Assembly: GCF_900129835.1 (NCBI RefSeq)
Contig: NZ_FQXA01000002.1
Coordinates: forward strand, 186,001-250,000
Direction of reading: 5' to 3'
From: Stutzerimonas xanthomarina DSM 18231
Lineage (GTDB): Bacteria; Pseudomonadota; Gammaproteobacteria; Pseudomonadales; Pseudomonadaceae
DNA: 64,000 nt
A program made the translations under genes and the position numbers. Positions within the stretch are counted from its first letter, which is position 1; every line of letters starts with the position of its first letter. Under the pieces are notes generated by a model, which worked only from the letters and a program-made list of their open reading frames with translations, did no database searches and was not told where the DNA came from. Positions 27,816 to 37,940 of the stretch are shown piece after piece.

Positions 27816-28997
27816 TCAGCTACGTTCGATGGCCAGCGCAACGCCCTGACCGCCACCGATGCACAGCGTCGCCAGGCCTTTCTTCGTATCGCGGCGAATC
27901 ATTTCGTGGAGGAGGGTGACCAGCACACGGCAGCCCGACGCGCCGATGGGGTGGCCGAGGGCGATGGCGCCACCGTTGACGTTGACCTTGCTCGCATCCC
28001 AGCCCAGTTCCTGGCCGACCGACAGGGCTTGGGCGGCAAAGGCTTCGTTGGCCTCGATCAGGTCCAGTTCGTCCAGCGTCCAGCCGGCTTTGTCCAGGCA
28101 GCGGCGGGTGGCTGAAACCGGCGCAATGCCCATGATCGCCGGGTCGACGCCGGCATTAGCGTAGGCCTTGATTGTCGCCAGCACCGGCAAGCCGAGCGAT
28201 TCAGCCTTGCTTGCACTCATCAGCAACACCGCAGCCGCGCCATCGTTGAGGCTGGACGCGTTGCCAGCAGTGACCGAGCCATCCTTCTTGAACGCCGGCT
28301 TGAGTTTGGCCAGCGACTCGGCAGTGGTGCCGGCACGGGGCTGCTCATCAGTGTCGAAACGCAGGGGCTCGCCTTTACGCTGCGGAATCTCGATGGGCGT
28401 GATCTCGTCCTTGAAACGCCCGGCCTCGATGGCGGCGACGGCCTTCTGCTGCGATGAAGCAGCAAACGCGTCCTGCGCTTCACGGCTGATCGCGTATTTG
28501 TCGACCAGATTCTCGGCGGTGATGCCCATATGAAAGTCATTGAACGCATCCCAGAGGCCGTCGCTGATCATGCTGTCGACCAGCTCGGCGTGGCCCATGC
28601 GCAGCCCGGTGCGCGCTTTCGGCAGTACGTAGGGTGCGAGGCTCATATTCTCCTGACCGCCCGCAATGATCACCTCCGCATCGCCGCAGCGAATTGCCTG
28701 GGTCGCCAAGTGCAACGCCTTGAGACCAGAACCGCAGACCTTGTTCAGCGTGAAAGACGGCACCGCATGGGGCAGGCCGGCCTTGATCGAGGCTTGGCGG
28801 GCGGGATTCTGGCCGGAACCGGCCGTCAGGACCTGGCCGAGAATGACTTCATCCACGTCGGCGGGGTTCAGTCCGGTCTGTTTGAGCAGGCGTTTGATGA
28901 CCGCCGCGCCCAGATCAGGCGCGGCGATGTTGGCCAGCGCGCCCTGAAAGGAGCCGATGGCGGTACGGGTCGCTGCAACAATAACGACGTCTTGCAT
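27816..28997 (-). CDS. atoB: Acetyl-CoA acetyltransferase (acetoacetyl-CoA thiolase)
   Basis: A biosynthetic/degradative type II thiolase of 393 residues that splits acetoacetyl-CoA into two acetyl-CoA. Active-site elements are the nucleophile in [11 protein letters not shown] (Cys ~88), [12 protein letters not shown] (His) and LCIGGGQG (Cys near the C-terminus). It follows atoA in the same direction, with a REP element in the 99-nt gap. With AtoDA it would consume the acetoacetate released by fumarylacetoacetase. Confidence 0.94.
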   Translation of the reverse strand: MQDVVIVAATRTAIGSFQGALANIAAPDLGAAVIKRLLKQTGLNPADVDEVILGQVLTAGSGQNPARQASIKAGLPHAVPSFTLNKVCGSGLKALHLATQAIRCGDAEVIIAGGQENMSLAPYVLPKARTGLRMGHAELVDSMISDGLWDAFNDFHMGITAENLVDKYAISREAQDAFAASSQQKAVAAIEAGRFKDEITPIEIPQRKGEPLRFDTDEQPRAGTTAESLAKLKPAFKKDGSVTAGNASSLNDGAAAVLLMSASKAESLGLPVLATIKAYANAGVDPAIMGIAPVSATRRCLDKAGWTLDELDLIEANEAFAAQALSVGQELGWDASKVNVNGGAIALGHPIGASGCRVLVTLLHEMIRRDTKKGLATLCIGGGQGVALAIERS

Positions 28998-29057
28998 GTT
29001 CTTACTCCGTTGAGTCGGGTGGTGTAGCGAGCGGTGGTCGCCGGGCTCTGTAGAGCC

Positions 29058-29080
29058 TTCGCGAGCCAGCTCGCTCCTAC
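29058..29080. repeat. REP element between atoA and atoB
   Basis: TTCGCGAGCCAGCTCGCTCC followed by TAC is the common pseudomonad REP palindrome (GCGAGC / GCTCGC). A second copy lies at 38165-38187. It could stabilise or attenuate the ato transcript between the two genes. Confidence 0.75.
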
Positions 29081-29096
29081 AAGGAAACGTGTGTGC

Positions 29097-29753
29097 TCAG
29101 AACGTCATTTCCGGTACGTGATCCGGTACCACAAGCTCCCCGGCGGTCTTGGCGATGATCTCTTCGACACTCACGCCGGGCGCACGCTCCTTGAGGACGA
29201 AGGCGCCGTTCTCGATCTCCAGGTAAGCCAGATCGGTCAGCACTCGCTTGATGCAACCGGCGCCGGTCAGCGGCAGGGTGCATTTGGGCAGCAGTTTGGA
29301 TTCGCCATCCTTGGACGCGTGCGTCATCAGCACGATGATATTCTCGGCGCCGGCGACCAGGTCCATGGCGCCGCCCATGCCCTTAATCAGCTTGCCGGGG
29401 ATCATCCAGGACGCGATGTTGCCCTGCACATCGACCTCGAAGGCGCCGAGCACGGTGAGGTCGATATGCCCACCGCGGATCATCGCGAAGGATTCGGCCG
29501 AGTTGAAAATGGAGGCGCCAACGCGTGCGGTGACGGTCTGCTTGCCGGCATTGATCATGTCGGCATCGAGTTCGGCCTCGGTGGGAAAGGCGCCCATGCC
29601 GAGCAGGCCGTTCTCCGATTGCAGCATCACTTCCATGCCTTCAGGCACGTAGTTGGCGACCAAGGTCGGGATGCCGATACCGAGGTTCACGTAGAAGCCG
29701 TCCTGCAGTTCACGGGCGACACGCTGGGCCATTTGCTCGCGAGAAAGTGCCAT
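29097..29753 (-). CDS. atoA: 3-oxoacid CoA-transferase subunit B
   Basis: The beta subunit of acetoacetate:CoA (succinyl-CoA or acetyl-CoA) transferase, 218 residues. The catalytic glutamate is in LQSENGLLGMG (Glu ~47), where the CoA thioester forms. It pairs with the alpha subunit encoded 26 nt upstream. This is a separate enzyme from the 3-oxoadipate CoA-transferase pcaIJ of this window, which has a different subunit sequence and setting. Confidence 0.92.
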   Translation of the reverse strand: MALSREQMAQRVARELQDGFYVNLGIGIPTLVANYVPEGMEVMLQSENGLLGMGAFPTEAELDADMINAGKQTVTARVGASIFNSAESFAMIRGGHIDLTVLGAFEVDVQGNIASWMIPGKLIKGMGGAMDLVAGAENIIVLMTHASKDGESKLLPKCTLPLTGAGCIKRVLTDLAYLEIENGAFVLKERAPGVSVEEIIAKTAGELVVPDHVPEMTF

Positions 29754-29779
29754 CGTCTATACCTCTCTTGTTCTTTTGA

Positions 29780-30478
29780 TTAGCCGCGGACGGTGCGCTT
29801 TTCGATGCGCTTCTCGAAGGTGCCGCAGATGATGCGGTCGACGTAAATGCCTGGCGTGTGGATCTGGGTGGGGTCGATCTCGCCGGGCTCGACGATTTCC
29901 TCGACCTCGACCACGGTGATCTTTCCGGCCGCTGCCGCCAGCGGATTGAAGTTCTGCGCTGTGTGGCGGTAGATGACGTTGCCGTAGCGGTCGGCCTTCC
30001 AGCCTTTGACGATGGCGAAGTCGCCGGTGATGGCGTGTTCGAGGATGTGCGGGCGGCCGTTGAATTCACGCACGTCCTTGCCCTCGGCGATGGGCGTGCC
30101 GTAGCCGGTGGCGGTGTAGAAGGCTGGAATGCCCGCACCACCGGCGCGCATCTTTTCCGCCAGAGTGCCCTGTGGCGTCAGCTCGACTTCCAGCTCGCCG
30201 TTGAGCAACTGCTTTTCGAACAGCGCGTTTTCACCTACGTACGAGGCGACCATCTTGCAGATCTGCCGGTCTTCCAGCAGCACGCCAAGGCCGAAGCCAT
30301 CGACGCCGCAGTTGTTGGACACGACGGTCAGATCGCGCGTGCCCTTGCGCTTGATCTCGGCGATCAGGTTTTCGGGGATGCCACACAAACCGAAGCCGCC
30401 GGCCAGGACGGTCATGCCATCTTCGAGTCCGTCGAGCGCCTCGGCGTAGGAATTCACGCGCTTGTCGAAACCAGCCAT
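29780..30478 (-). CDS. atoD: 3-oxoacid CoA-transferase subunit A
   Basis: The alpha subunit, 232 residues, with the family signatures [16 protein letters not shown] and [12 protein letters not shown], and a [16 protein letters not shown] loop. It activates acetoacetate to acetoacetyl-CoA. It is the first gene of the atoDAB-atoE operon, with AAGGAAAAC before the ATG, and divergent from a LysR gene that probably regulates it. Confidence 0.93.
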   Translation of the reverse strand: MAGFDKRVNSYAEALDGLEDGMTVLAGGFGLCGIPENLIAEIKRKGTRDLTVVSNNCGVDGFGLGVLLEDRQICKMVASYVGENALFEKQLLNGELEVELTPQGTLAEKMRAGGAGIPAFYTATGYGTPIAEGKDVREFNGRPHILEHAITGDFAIVKGWKADRYGNVIYRHTAQNFNPLAAAAGKITVVEVEEIVEPGEIDPTQIHTPGIYVDRIICGTFEKRIEKRTVRG

Positions 30479-30633
30479 AAAGTTTTCCTTTTTTGTTGTT
30501 GGAGACGTGGTCGCCCTAGGGGCGACGATGCTGGCCCGAGTGTTCCTGTCGTGATTGAATTTGTTAAGTTGATTTTTAAGCGCTATTGATTGATAAAGCC
30601 AAACAATACGTACCGAAACGTTGCCGGGAAACC

Positions 30634-31533
30634 ATGACAGCTAAACAACTTCGCGCCTTTCTTGCCGTGGCCCAGACCCTGAGCTTTGCCCAGGCCTGCG
30701 AGCGGCTGCACCTGTCGCAATCCGCGCTTAGCTTGACCATCAAAGCGTTGGAGGAGGGCTTGGGCGGCCGCTTGTTCAGCCGCACAACCCGCGCGGTGAG
30801 CCTGACCCCAGAAGGCGAGGCGCTATTACCCTTGGCGCGTCGGTTGTTGGCGGACTGGGATAATGCTGAAGACGAGTTGCGCCAGCGCTTCACGCTGAAG
30901 CAGGGCCGGGTAGCGCTCGCCTCGATGCCGTCCTTCGCTGGTAATTTACTGCCGTCGGTGCTGCGAACGTTTCGTCAGCGGTATCCGTCGATCAGCGTGA
31001 CCGTGCATGACGTGATTAACGAGCAAGTGATGGAAATGGTGCGCGACCGGCATGTGGAGTTGGGTATCGCCTTCGAGCCTGAACCGACCACACCCTTGTG
31101 TTTCACGCCGCTCTACATGGATCGGTTCGTTGCCGTTGTGCCGGCAGATTCTCCCTTGGCTGCGCGCCAAGGAGTGGTCTGGGATGAGCTGCTCGAGCAG
31201 CCATTCATCACATTACAACGCCCCTCCACGGTGCGCTTCATGCTCGAAGACCATCTGCGCATGCGTGGTCGCAACCTGCCGGTGCAACTTGAAACCCATC
31301 AGTTGGCGACCGTTGGCCGCATGGTCGCCTGTGGGCTCGGGGTCAGCGCTGTGCCGGCGCTGTGCCGTGTACAAATGCTGGAAGTCGGGGCCCAATGCGT
31401 CGCCCTCAGCGATCCGGTAATCGAACGGCCGGTGGGCATCCTCACCAAGCCGGGTCACGAATTGTCGGTTGCCGCGCAGGCAATCGCCGACGCGTTGCGA
31501 GCAGGGACGGATTACCCGCACGACGCCGGCTAG
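30634..31533 (+). CDS. LysR-family regulator, probably of the ato operon
   Basis: A 299-residue LysR protein. The winged helix-turn-helix is [20 protein letters not shown]... [20 protein letters not shown], with the LSRTTR-type wing as [15 protein letters not shown]. The C-terminal co-inducer domain has [11 protein letters not shown]. It is divergent from atoD across 155 bp, the usual arrangement for a LysR and its target. The start at 30634 matches the family N-terminus; an upstream in-frame start would add 16 residues. The effector is unknown, possibly acetoacetate or 3-hydroxybutyrate. Confidence 0.88.
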   Translation: MTAKQLRAFLAVAQTLSFAQACERLHLSQSALSLTIKALEEGLGGRLFSRTTRAVSLTPEGEALLPLARRLLADWDNAEDELRQRFTLKQGRVALASMPSFAGNLLPSVLRTFRQRYPSISVTVHDVINEQVMEMVRDRHVELGIAFEPEPTTPLCFTPLYMDRFVAVVPADSPLAARQGVVWDELLEQPFITLQRPSTVRFMLEDHLRMRGRNLPVQLETHQLATVGRMVACGLGVSAVPALCRVQMLEVGAQCVALSDPVIERPVGILTKPGHELSVAAQAIADALRAGTDYPHDAG

Positions 31534-31763
31534 ACGGCCTGCGCCTCGAAAATCGCGGCCTCCACTGGTCAGCGTCGAGCGAAAGCGTGCGGTTACCGAA
31601 CGCTGACGATATTGCACAGGCGTTGTATCTCATATGCTCAGCCACAGCTTTATGCTTCGCCGCGCGGCAAAGTGGCCATGGCCCCGGTCCGTGTTGACGA
31701 CAGGCGAGTGACCGCCTCGCTGCGGTTTCAGCCTCACTATAAAAAAGACAAGAGTGCCTTGTG

Positions 31764-32717
31764 ATGGACAGTCTGCTGAATACGAAAAGCAGGATTTTTG
31801 ATCGTGCTGACCCGCATGCGGTGTCGGAGTACGTCAATCAGCATGTCGGTGCCCACTGCATCCAGCTGCCGCGCACGGGCCATCCGCAAGCCAGCCTGAG
31901 CCACTGCACCTTCGGCAAGCTCGACCTGTGCAAGCTGAGTTACGGCGGCAGCGTCCACGTGACGTCGCCAGCCCTGGAAACCATCTATCACTTGCAGCTG
32001 TTACAGCGCGGTCACTGCCTCTGGCGAGGCCGTGGTCAGGAGCACTATTTCACCCCCGGCGAGTTGCTGCTGATCAACCCTGACGATCCGGTCGACCTGA
32101 CCTATTCGGATGACTGCGAGAAGCTGATCATCAAACTGCCAGCCTCGTTTCTGGAAAAAGCCTGTGCCGAGAACCAGTGGCGTGCGCCGGGCGAGGGTAT
32201 CCGGTTCACGGCCAGCCGCTACGATCTCAAACAGCTCGAAGGCATCGAAGCCCTGCTCGGGCTGATCTGCCAGGAAGCCGAAGCCGAACACTGCGTGCCC
32301 CAGCTGCAGGAGCAGTACAGCCGTATCATCGCCTCGAAGCTGTTGTGCACCCTGGCCAACAACATCTACCGCGAGCCACTGAGCGAAAGCTGTCCCTCGT
32401 TCGGGCGCATCACCGATTACATCGATGAGCACCTGAAGAAAGACATCTCCATCGAACAACTGGCCCAGGTGGCGAACATGAGTGCGCGCTCGCTGTACAT
32501 GCTGTTCGATCGCAAGATCGGTACAACGCCGAAATCCTATATTCGCCAGCGCAAGCTGGAGCAGATCCATGGCCGCCTGAGCGACCCCTCAGCCAAGGTC
32601 CGCAACATCACCGAGATCGCCATGGACTATGGCTTCCTCCATCTCGGGCGATTCTCCGAAAGCTACAAGACCACCTTTGGCGAACTGCCGTCGGACACGC
32701 TGCGTAAGCATCACTGA
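31764..32717 (+). CDS. benR: BenR, AraC/XylS-family activator of benzoate degradation
   Basis: A 317-residue activator. The N-terminal ligand-binding part includes GGSVHVTSPALETIYHLQLL and YFTPGELLLINPDDPVDLTY. The C-terminal AraC double helix-turn-helix is IEQLAQVANMSARSLYMLFD and ITEIAMDYGFLHLGRFSESY. BenR/XylS proteins bind TGCA-N6-GGNTA repeats when benzoate is present; two such repeats precede benA. The start may instead be the GTG one codon upstream (31761). Between it and benA lies a hybrid kinase gene. Confidence 0.93.
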   Translation: MDSLLNTKSRIFDRADPHAVSEYVNQHVGAHCIQLPRTGHPQASLSHCTFGKLDLCKLSYGGSVHVTSPALETIYHLQLLQRGHCLWRGRGQEHYFTPGELLLINPDDPVDLTYSDDCEKLIIKLPASFLEKACAENQWRAPGEGIRFTASRYDLKQLEGIEALLGLICQEAEAEHCVPQLQEQYSRIIASKLLCTLANNIYREPLSESCPSFGRITDYIDEHLKKDISIEQLAQVANMSARSLYMLFDRKIGTTPKSYIRQRKLEQIHGRLSDPSAKVRNITEIAMDYGFLHLGRFSESYKTTFGELPSDTLRKHH

Positions 32718-32910
32718 ACTGCCGTTCGCTCTCATGAGGTTGCGCTATGAGCCATGGCACAACGCCTGCCAAGCGATTTGATTCAAGGTGCGCTGCCGAA
32801 CTCTCGCGTTGCCCGAGTGCCTATGCTGGTAGGGTGTCGGCCAGCCGCACATTTCATATTGCGGCCAGGGTTGGTCATAATCCCGACCAAACCACTCAGA
32901 GAGATATCGC

Positions 32911-34839
32911 ATGCAGGGGATGGCCTCATCGAACGCGCCGCTGGGAGTCGATGATCGATACCGCCTGCTGATTGATGCGGTGACCGATTACGCGATCTAC
33001 ATGCTCAATGTCGATGGCCGCATCGCCAGCTGGAACGCCGGTGCCAAGCGTTTCAAAGGTTACGAAGAAGCTGAAATCATCGGCGAGCACTTCTCCCGCT
33101 TTTACACCGCTGAAGATCGCGCAGCCGGCATGCCCCAGCGAACCCTGGACCGGGCAGCCGGTGGACGGTTCGAAGGCGAGGGCTGGCGGGTGCGTAAGGA
33201 CGGCTCGCGCTTCTGGTGTCATGTGGTGGTCGACCCGATCCGCTCGCCGGAGGGCAACCTGATTGGTTTTGCCAAGATCACTCGCGACCTCACCGAGCGC
33301 AAACTGGCCGAGGAATCACTGAAACAGAGCGAGCAGCAGTTTCGGCTGCTGGTGCAGAGCGTCACTGATTACGCCATCTACATGCTGGACCCGACCGGCA
33401 TCGTCACCAACTGGAACGCCGGCGCGCAACGCATCAAGGGTTATCGACCAGAGGAGATCATCGGTCAGCATTATTCGCTGTTCTTCAGCGAGGAGGACCG
33501 GCAGAACGGCACCCCGCAACGTGGTCTCGCCACGGCATTGCGCGATGGCCGGTTCGAAAGTCAGGGTTGGCGGATCCGCAAGGACGGTTCGCGGTTCTGG
33601 GCGAATGTCGTGCTCGACCCGATCCGCAGCGACACCGGCGCGTTAGTCGGATTCGCCAAGGTCACCCGCGACATCACCGAAAGCGTCGAGGCGCAGCGCG
33701 CACTGGAGAAGACGCGTGAGGCGTTGTTCCAGGCCCAGAAAATGGAATCGCTCGGCCGACTGACTGGCGGTATCGCTCACGACTTCAACAATTTGTTGAT
33801 GGCGGTGGTGGGCGGGCTGGAGATCGTGCGCCGACGTGTGGACGATGACCCAAGGGTCGTCCCTTTGCTGGACAACGCCATCCAGGGAGCGCAGCGCGGC
33901 ATATCGCTGTCTCAGCGCATGCTGGCCTACGCGCGGCGGCAGGAGCTGCATCTCGAGCTGGTTGATCTCTCGGCGCTGGTGCACGGCATGGCGGATCTGC
34001 TCAGGCAGTCGCTTGGCCCAAGGATCGAAATCGACACACGCTTTCCGCTCTCGCTCAAGCCTGTCCTGGCGGATGCCAATCAGATCGAGCTGGCGCTACT
34101 GAATCTGGCGGTCAATGCACGGGACGCAATGCCCAACGGCGGTACCGTCACCATCTCGGCACGTGAACATCGGTTCGATAAGGATGATGGGCTGTTTGAG
34201 CCGGGCGACTATGTGTGCCTGGCGCTGACCGATGATGGCTCGGGGATGGACGAGGCGACGCTTGCACAGGCCATGGAACCGTTCTTCACCACCAAGGGTG
34301 TTGGCAAGGGCACCGGCCTTGGGCTCTCGATGGTTCACGGTCTGGCCGCGCAGTCTGGCGGGCAGCTGCTGCTCAAGAGCGAGAAGGGCCATGGCACGAC
34401 TGCCGAGCTTTGGCTGCCCCTTGCGGTAAACGTGCCTGCGCCGATAGAAGCTGAAAGCACCCAGCCACCTCAACCGCAATGCCTCATGGCGTTGAAGGTA
34501 CTGGCGGTGGACGATGACCCGCTGGTGCTGATGACGACCGCTGCGATGCTCGAAGAGCTTGGTTGCGAGGTGATCGAGGCAAGCTCTGGCGAGCAGGCCT
34601 TGACGGCGCTGACGCAACACCCGGTCGATCTGGTGGTGACCGATCAGGCCATGCCGCATATGACCGGTGCGCAACTGGCTGACTTCATTCGAAACCGCTA
34701 TCCACAACTGCCGGTTATTCTCGCCACCGGCTACGCCGATAAGCTTGGTGGACAGGCCGGCGGTCTTCCCAGGCTTGGCAAGCCTTTCGATATGAACGCC
34801 TTGGCCGAAAAAATCATCGCGGTCATGAGCCAGCCCTGA
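32911..34839 (+). CDS. Hybrid histidine kinase: PAS-PAS-HisKA-HATPase-receiver
   Basis: A 642-residue soluble kinase with no membrane segment. Two near-identical PAS domains (~17-135 and ~145-265) each carry DYAIYML and a WNAGA...KGY motif. The H-box GGIAHDFNNLLMAV holds His290, and the ATP site has NLAVNARDAMPNGG and TKGVGKGTGLGLSMVHGLAA. A C-terminal receiver has phosphoacceptor Asp578 in VVTDQAMP. The gene sits between benR and benA in the same direction, an unusual position. Whether it senses aromatic compounds or redox state, or is merely a neighbour, is unknown. No partner regulator gene is adjacent. Confidence 0.9.
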   Translation: MQGMASSNAPLGVDDRYRLLIDAVTDYAIYMLNVDGRIASWNAGAKRFKGYEEAEIIGEHFSRFYTAEDRAAGMPQRTLDRAAGGRFEGEGWRVRKDGSRFWCHVVVDPIRSPEGNLIGFAKITRDLTERKLAEESLKQSEQQFRLLVQSVTDYAIYMLDPTGIVTNWNAGAQRIKGYRPEEIIGQHYSLFFSEEDRQNGTPQRGLATALRDGRFESQGWRIRKDGSRFWANVVLDPIRSDTGALVGFAKVTRDITESVEAQRALEKTREALFQAQKMESLGRLTGGIAHDFNNLLMAVVGGLEIVRRRVDDDPRVVPLLDNAIQGAQRGISLSQRMLAYARRQELHLELVDLSALVHGMADLLRQSLGPRIEIDTRFPLSLKPVLADANQIELALLNLAVNARDAMPNGGTVTISAREHRFDKDDGLFEPGDYVCLALTDDGSGMDEATLAQAMEPFFTTKGVGKGTGLGLSMVHGLAAQSGGQLLLKSEKGHGTTAELWLPLAVNVPAPIEAESTQPPQPQCLMALKVLAVDDDPLVLMTTAAMLEELGCEVIEASSGEQALTALTQHPVDLVVTDQAMPHMTGAQLADFIRNRYPQLPVILATGYADKLGGQAGGLPRLGKPFDMNALAEKIIAVMSQP

Positions 34840-34967
34840 CGGCCGGTGCGTCTGACGAATCCTGATCACAACCCACTACCTGCCGTAGTTACCGGGCGCC
34901 CGGCTTCATCGTCACTGCTCTGCCTGCAAGATCCCCCAAGCTCGCTGGGCCACGTCGCACATTGTTT

Positions 34968-35004
34968 TGCAGAAAACGGATAAAGGTGCTGCAGGAAACG
35001 GATA
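34968..35004 (+). promoter_or_regulatory. BenR operator: two direct TGCA-N6-GGATA repeats before benA
   Basis: TGCAGAAAACGGATA (34968-34982) and TGCAGGAAACGGATA (34990-35004) both match the XylS/BenR consensus TGCA-N6-GGNTA. Their repeat period is 22 bp, close to the 21 bp of the Pm promoter. They end 65 bp before the benA ATG. A TTGATG follows directly and may overlap the -35 region. Confidence 0.9.
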
Positions 35005-35068
35005 TTGATGCCGTCTTCCGCGCCGTAGCCTTCATCACGTAGACACAATAACAATGGAGGCCCCGGCC

Positions 35069-36430
35069 ATGTCCCTGGGATTCGACTACCTTGATTCGCT
35101 GCTAGAAGAAGATAAAGAGAAGGGCGTCTTTCGCTGCAAGCGCGAGATGTTCACCGACCCTCGGTTGTTCGATCTGGAGATGAAGCACATCTTCGAGGGC
35201 AACTGGCTGTACCTCGCTCACGAGAGCCAGATCGCCGAGAAGAACGACTACTACACGACCCAGATGGGGCGTCAGCCGATCTTCATCGCACGCAACAAGG
35301 ATGGCGAACTCAACGCCTTCATCAATGCCTGCAGTCATCGTGGTGCCATGCTGTGCCGCTTCAAGAGCGGCAACAAGGCGACCTATACCTGTCCATTCCA
35401 TGGCTGGACGTTCAATAACTCGGGCAAGCTGCTGAAGGTCAAGGACCCGAAGGAAGCTGGCTACCCGGATAGCTTCAACTGCGACGGCTCCCACGACCTG
35501 AAGAAGATCGCCCGCTTCGAGTCCTATCGCGGCTTTCTGTTCGGCAGCCTGCGTGAAGACGTCGCGCCGCTGGAGGAATTTCTCGGCGAATCGAAGAAGA
35601 TCATCGATATGGTCGTCGACCAGTCTCCGGACGGCATCGAAGTGCTGCGCGGCTCGTCCACCTACGTGTATGAAGGCAACTGGAAGCTGCAGGCCGAAAA
35701 CGGCGCCGACGGTTACCACGTCACTGCGGTGCACTGGAACTACGCCGCCACCCAGCAGCAGCGCAAGCTGAAAGAGGCCGGTGACGACATCCGCGCCATG
35801 AGCGCCGGCGGCTGGGGCAAGAAGGGCGGTGGCTTCTACTCGTTCGAGAACGGCCACCTGCTGCTCTGGACCCGCTGGGACAACCCGGAAGACCGTCCGC
35901 TGTATGCCCGCCGTGACGAGATGATCACCGAGTTCGGCCAGGCACGGACTGACTGGATGATCGAGAACTCACGCAACCTCTGCCTCTACCCGAACCTGTA
36001 CCTGATGGACCAGTTCGGCTCGCAGCTGCGCATCGCCAAGCCGATCTCCGTCGACAAGACCGAAGTTACCATCTACTGCATCGCCCCCAAGGGCGAAAGC
36101 GCTGAAGCCCGTGCCCGCCGCATCCGCCAGTACGAAGACTTCTTCAACGTCAGCGGCATGGCCACGCCGGACGACCTGGAAGAATTCCGCGCCTGCCAGC
36201 AGGGCTTTGCCGGTAGGGCGATGGAATGGAACGACATGTCCCGCGGAGCCAAGCACTGGATCGACGGCGCCGATGAAGGTGCGCAGGAGATCGACCTGCA
36301 CCCGCAGATGAGCGGCATGCGCACGGAGGATGAAGGCCTGTTTGTGCTGCAACATCATTATTGGCAGCAGCAGATGATCAAGGGGCTCAAGGAAGAGCAG
36401 GACCAACTGATCCACGTGGAGGGTGCGTGA
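35069..36430 (+). CDS. benA: Benzoate 1,2-dioxygenase large (alpha) subunit
   Basis: The terminal oxygenase alpha subunit, 453 residues. The Rieske centre is CSHRGAMLC...TCPFHGW (C-x-H and C-x-x-H). The mononuclear iron site has the two histidines of [10 protein letters not shown] plus a distal Asp. It dihydroxylates benzoate to the cis-diol carboxylate. The start is [12 protein letters not shown] with TGGAGG upstream, preferred to an in-frame ATG 15 nt earlier. It is first in benABCDK-catBCA-benE and overlaps benB by one base (TGATG). Confidence 0.95.
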   Translation: MSLGFDYLDSLLEEDKEKGVFRCKREMFTDPRLFDLEMKHIFEGNWLYLAHESQIAEKNDYYTTQMGRQPIFIARNKDGELNAFINACSHRGAMLCRFKSGNKATYTCPFHGWTFNNSGKLLKVKDPKEAGYPDSFNCDGSHDLKKIARFESYRGFLFGSLREDVAPLEEFLGESKKIIDMVVDQSPDGIEVLRGSSTYVYEGNWKLQAENGADGYHVTAVHWNYAATQQQRKLKEAGDDIRAMSAGGWGKKGGGFYSFENGHLLLWTRWDNPEDRPLYARRDEMITEFGQARTDWMIENSRNLCLYPNLYLMDQFGSQLRIAKPISVDKTEVTIYCIAPKGESAEARARRIRQYEDFFNVSGMATPDDLEEFRACQQGFAGRAMEWNDMSRGAKHWIDGADEGAQEIDLHPQMSGMRTEDEGLFVLQHHYWQQQMIKGLKEEQDQLIHVEGA

Positions 36431-36918
36431 TGACTCTCTCGTACGAAACCGCGCGCGACTTCCTCTACCGCGAAGCGCGCTATCTGGACGACAAGGACTG
36501 GGACGCCTGGCTCGAACTCTATGCGCCGGATGCCACCTTCTGGATGCCGGCCTGGGATGACCGCGACCAGCTGACCCAGGACCCGATGAGCGAAATTTCG
36601 CTGATTTGGTACGGCAACCGCAGCGGCCTCGAAGACCGGGTGTTCCGCATCCGCACCGAGCGCTCCAGCGCGACCATTCCGGACACTCGCACGAGCCACA
36701 ACATCAGCAACCTCGAGTTGCTCGAGCAAGCCGACGGCGTCTGCAAGCTGCGCTTCAACTGGCACACGATGAGCTTTCGCTACAAGACGGTCGACCACTT
36801 CTACGGCACCAGCTTCTACACCCTCGATACGCGCGGCGAGAACCCGCTGATCAAGGCCAAGAAGGTCGTGCTGAAGAACGACTACATCCGCCAGATGATC
36901 GACGTTTACCACCTCTGA
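36430..36918 (+). CDS. benB: Benzoate 1,2-dioxygenase small (beta) subunit
   Basis: A 162-residue beta subunit of the ring-hydroxylating dioxygenase, with the cystatin-like fold signature ARDFLYREARYLDDKDWDAW and LYAPDATFWMPAWDD. It plays a structural role in the alpha3beta3 oxygenase. The start ATG overlaps the benA stop, and benC follows after 10 nt. Confidence 0.94.
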   Translation: MTLSYETARDFLYREARYLDDKDWDAWLELYAPDATFWMPAWDDRDQLTQDPMSEISLIWYGNRSGLEDRVFRIRTERSSATIPDTRTSHNISNLELLEQADGVCKLRFNWHTMSFRYKTVDHFYGTSFYTLDTRGENPLIKAKKVVLKNDYIRQMIDVYHL

Positions 36919-36928
36919 GGGCGCCGCC

Positions 36929-37939
36929 ATGACTCACAAGATCGCATTGAACTTCGAAGACGGTGTTACTCGTTTCATCGACGCCGCTATCGGCGAAACC
37001 GTCGCCGACGCCGCCTATCGCCAGGGCATCAACGTCCCGCTGGATTGCCGTGACGGTGCCTGCGGCGCCTGTAAATGCTTCGCCGAAAGCGGTCGCTATG
37101 ACCTCGGCGAGGAATATATAGAAGACGCGCTCAGCGAAGCCGAGGCCGAGCAGGGCTACGTACTGACCTGCCAGATGCGCGCCGAAAGCGACTGCGTGGT
37201 TCGCGTGCCGGCCGCCTCGGACATCTGCAAGACCCAGCAGGCCAACTACCAGGCCGCCATCAGCAACGTTCGGCAGCTTTCCGAGAGCACGATCGCGCTG
37301 TCGATCAAAGGCGAGGCGTTGAACCAGCTGGCGTTCCTGCCCGGGCAGTACGTCAATCTGCAGGTGCCTGGCAGCGATCAGACCCGCGCCTATTCTTTCA
37401 GCTCGCTGCAAAAGGATGGCGAGGTTAGCTTCCTGATCCGCAACGTGCCGGGCGGGCTGATGAGCAGCTTCCTGACCAACCTCGCCAAGGCTGGCGACAG
37501 CGTTAACCTAGCTGGCCCGCTCGGCGCCTTCTACCTGCGCGAGATCAAACGGCCGCTGCTGTTGCTGGCCGGCGGCACCGGCCTCGCGCCATTCACCGCG
37601 ATGCTGGAGAAGATCGCCGAGCAGGGCAGTGAGCACCCGCTGCACCTCATCTACGGCGTCACCCACGACCACGACCTGGTGGAGATGGAGAAGCTCGAGG
37701 CCTTCGCCGCGCGCATCCCCAACTTCAGCTACAGCGCCTGCGTCGCCAGCCCGGACAGCGCCTATCCGCAGAAGGGCTATGTAACTCAGCACATCGAGCC
37801 CAAACACCTGAACGACGGTGAGGTGGACATCTACCTCTGCGGCCCGCCTCCGATGGTCGAGGCGGTCAGCGGCTTCATCCGTGAGCAAGGGCTGGAGCCT
37901 GCGAATTTCTACTACGAGAAGTTTGCCGCCAGCGCCTAG
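36929..37939 (+). CDS. benC: Benzoate 1,2-dioxygenase reductase
   Basis: The 336-residue electron-transfer protein that passes electrons from NADH through FAD and a [2Fe-2S] centre to BenAB. The plant-type ferredoxin domain comes first (CRDGACGACKCF... LTCQM), then an FAD-binding domain (RAYSFSS) and an NAD domain (LLLAGGTGLAPF, CGPPPM). A 288-bp repeat-filled gap separates it from benD, although both lie in the same direction. Confidence 0.95.
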   Translation: MTHKIALNFEDGVTRFIDAAIGETVADAAYRQGINVPLDCRDGACGACKCFAESGRYDLGEEYIEDALSEAEAEQGYVLTCQMRAESDCVVRVPAASDICKTQQANYQAAISNVRQLSESTIALSIKGEALNQLAFLPGQYVNLQVPGSDQTRAYSFSSLQKDGEVSFLIRNVPGGLMSSFLTNLAKAGDSVNLAGPLGAFYLREIKRPLLLLAGGTGLAPFTAMLEKIAEQGSEHPLHLIYGVTHDHDLVEMEKLEAFAARIPNFSYSACVASPDSAYPQKGYVTQHIEPKHLNDGEVDIYLCGPPPMVEAVSGFIREQGLEPANFYYEKFAASA

Positions 37940-37940
37940 T

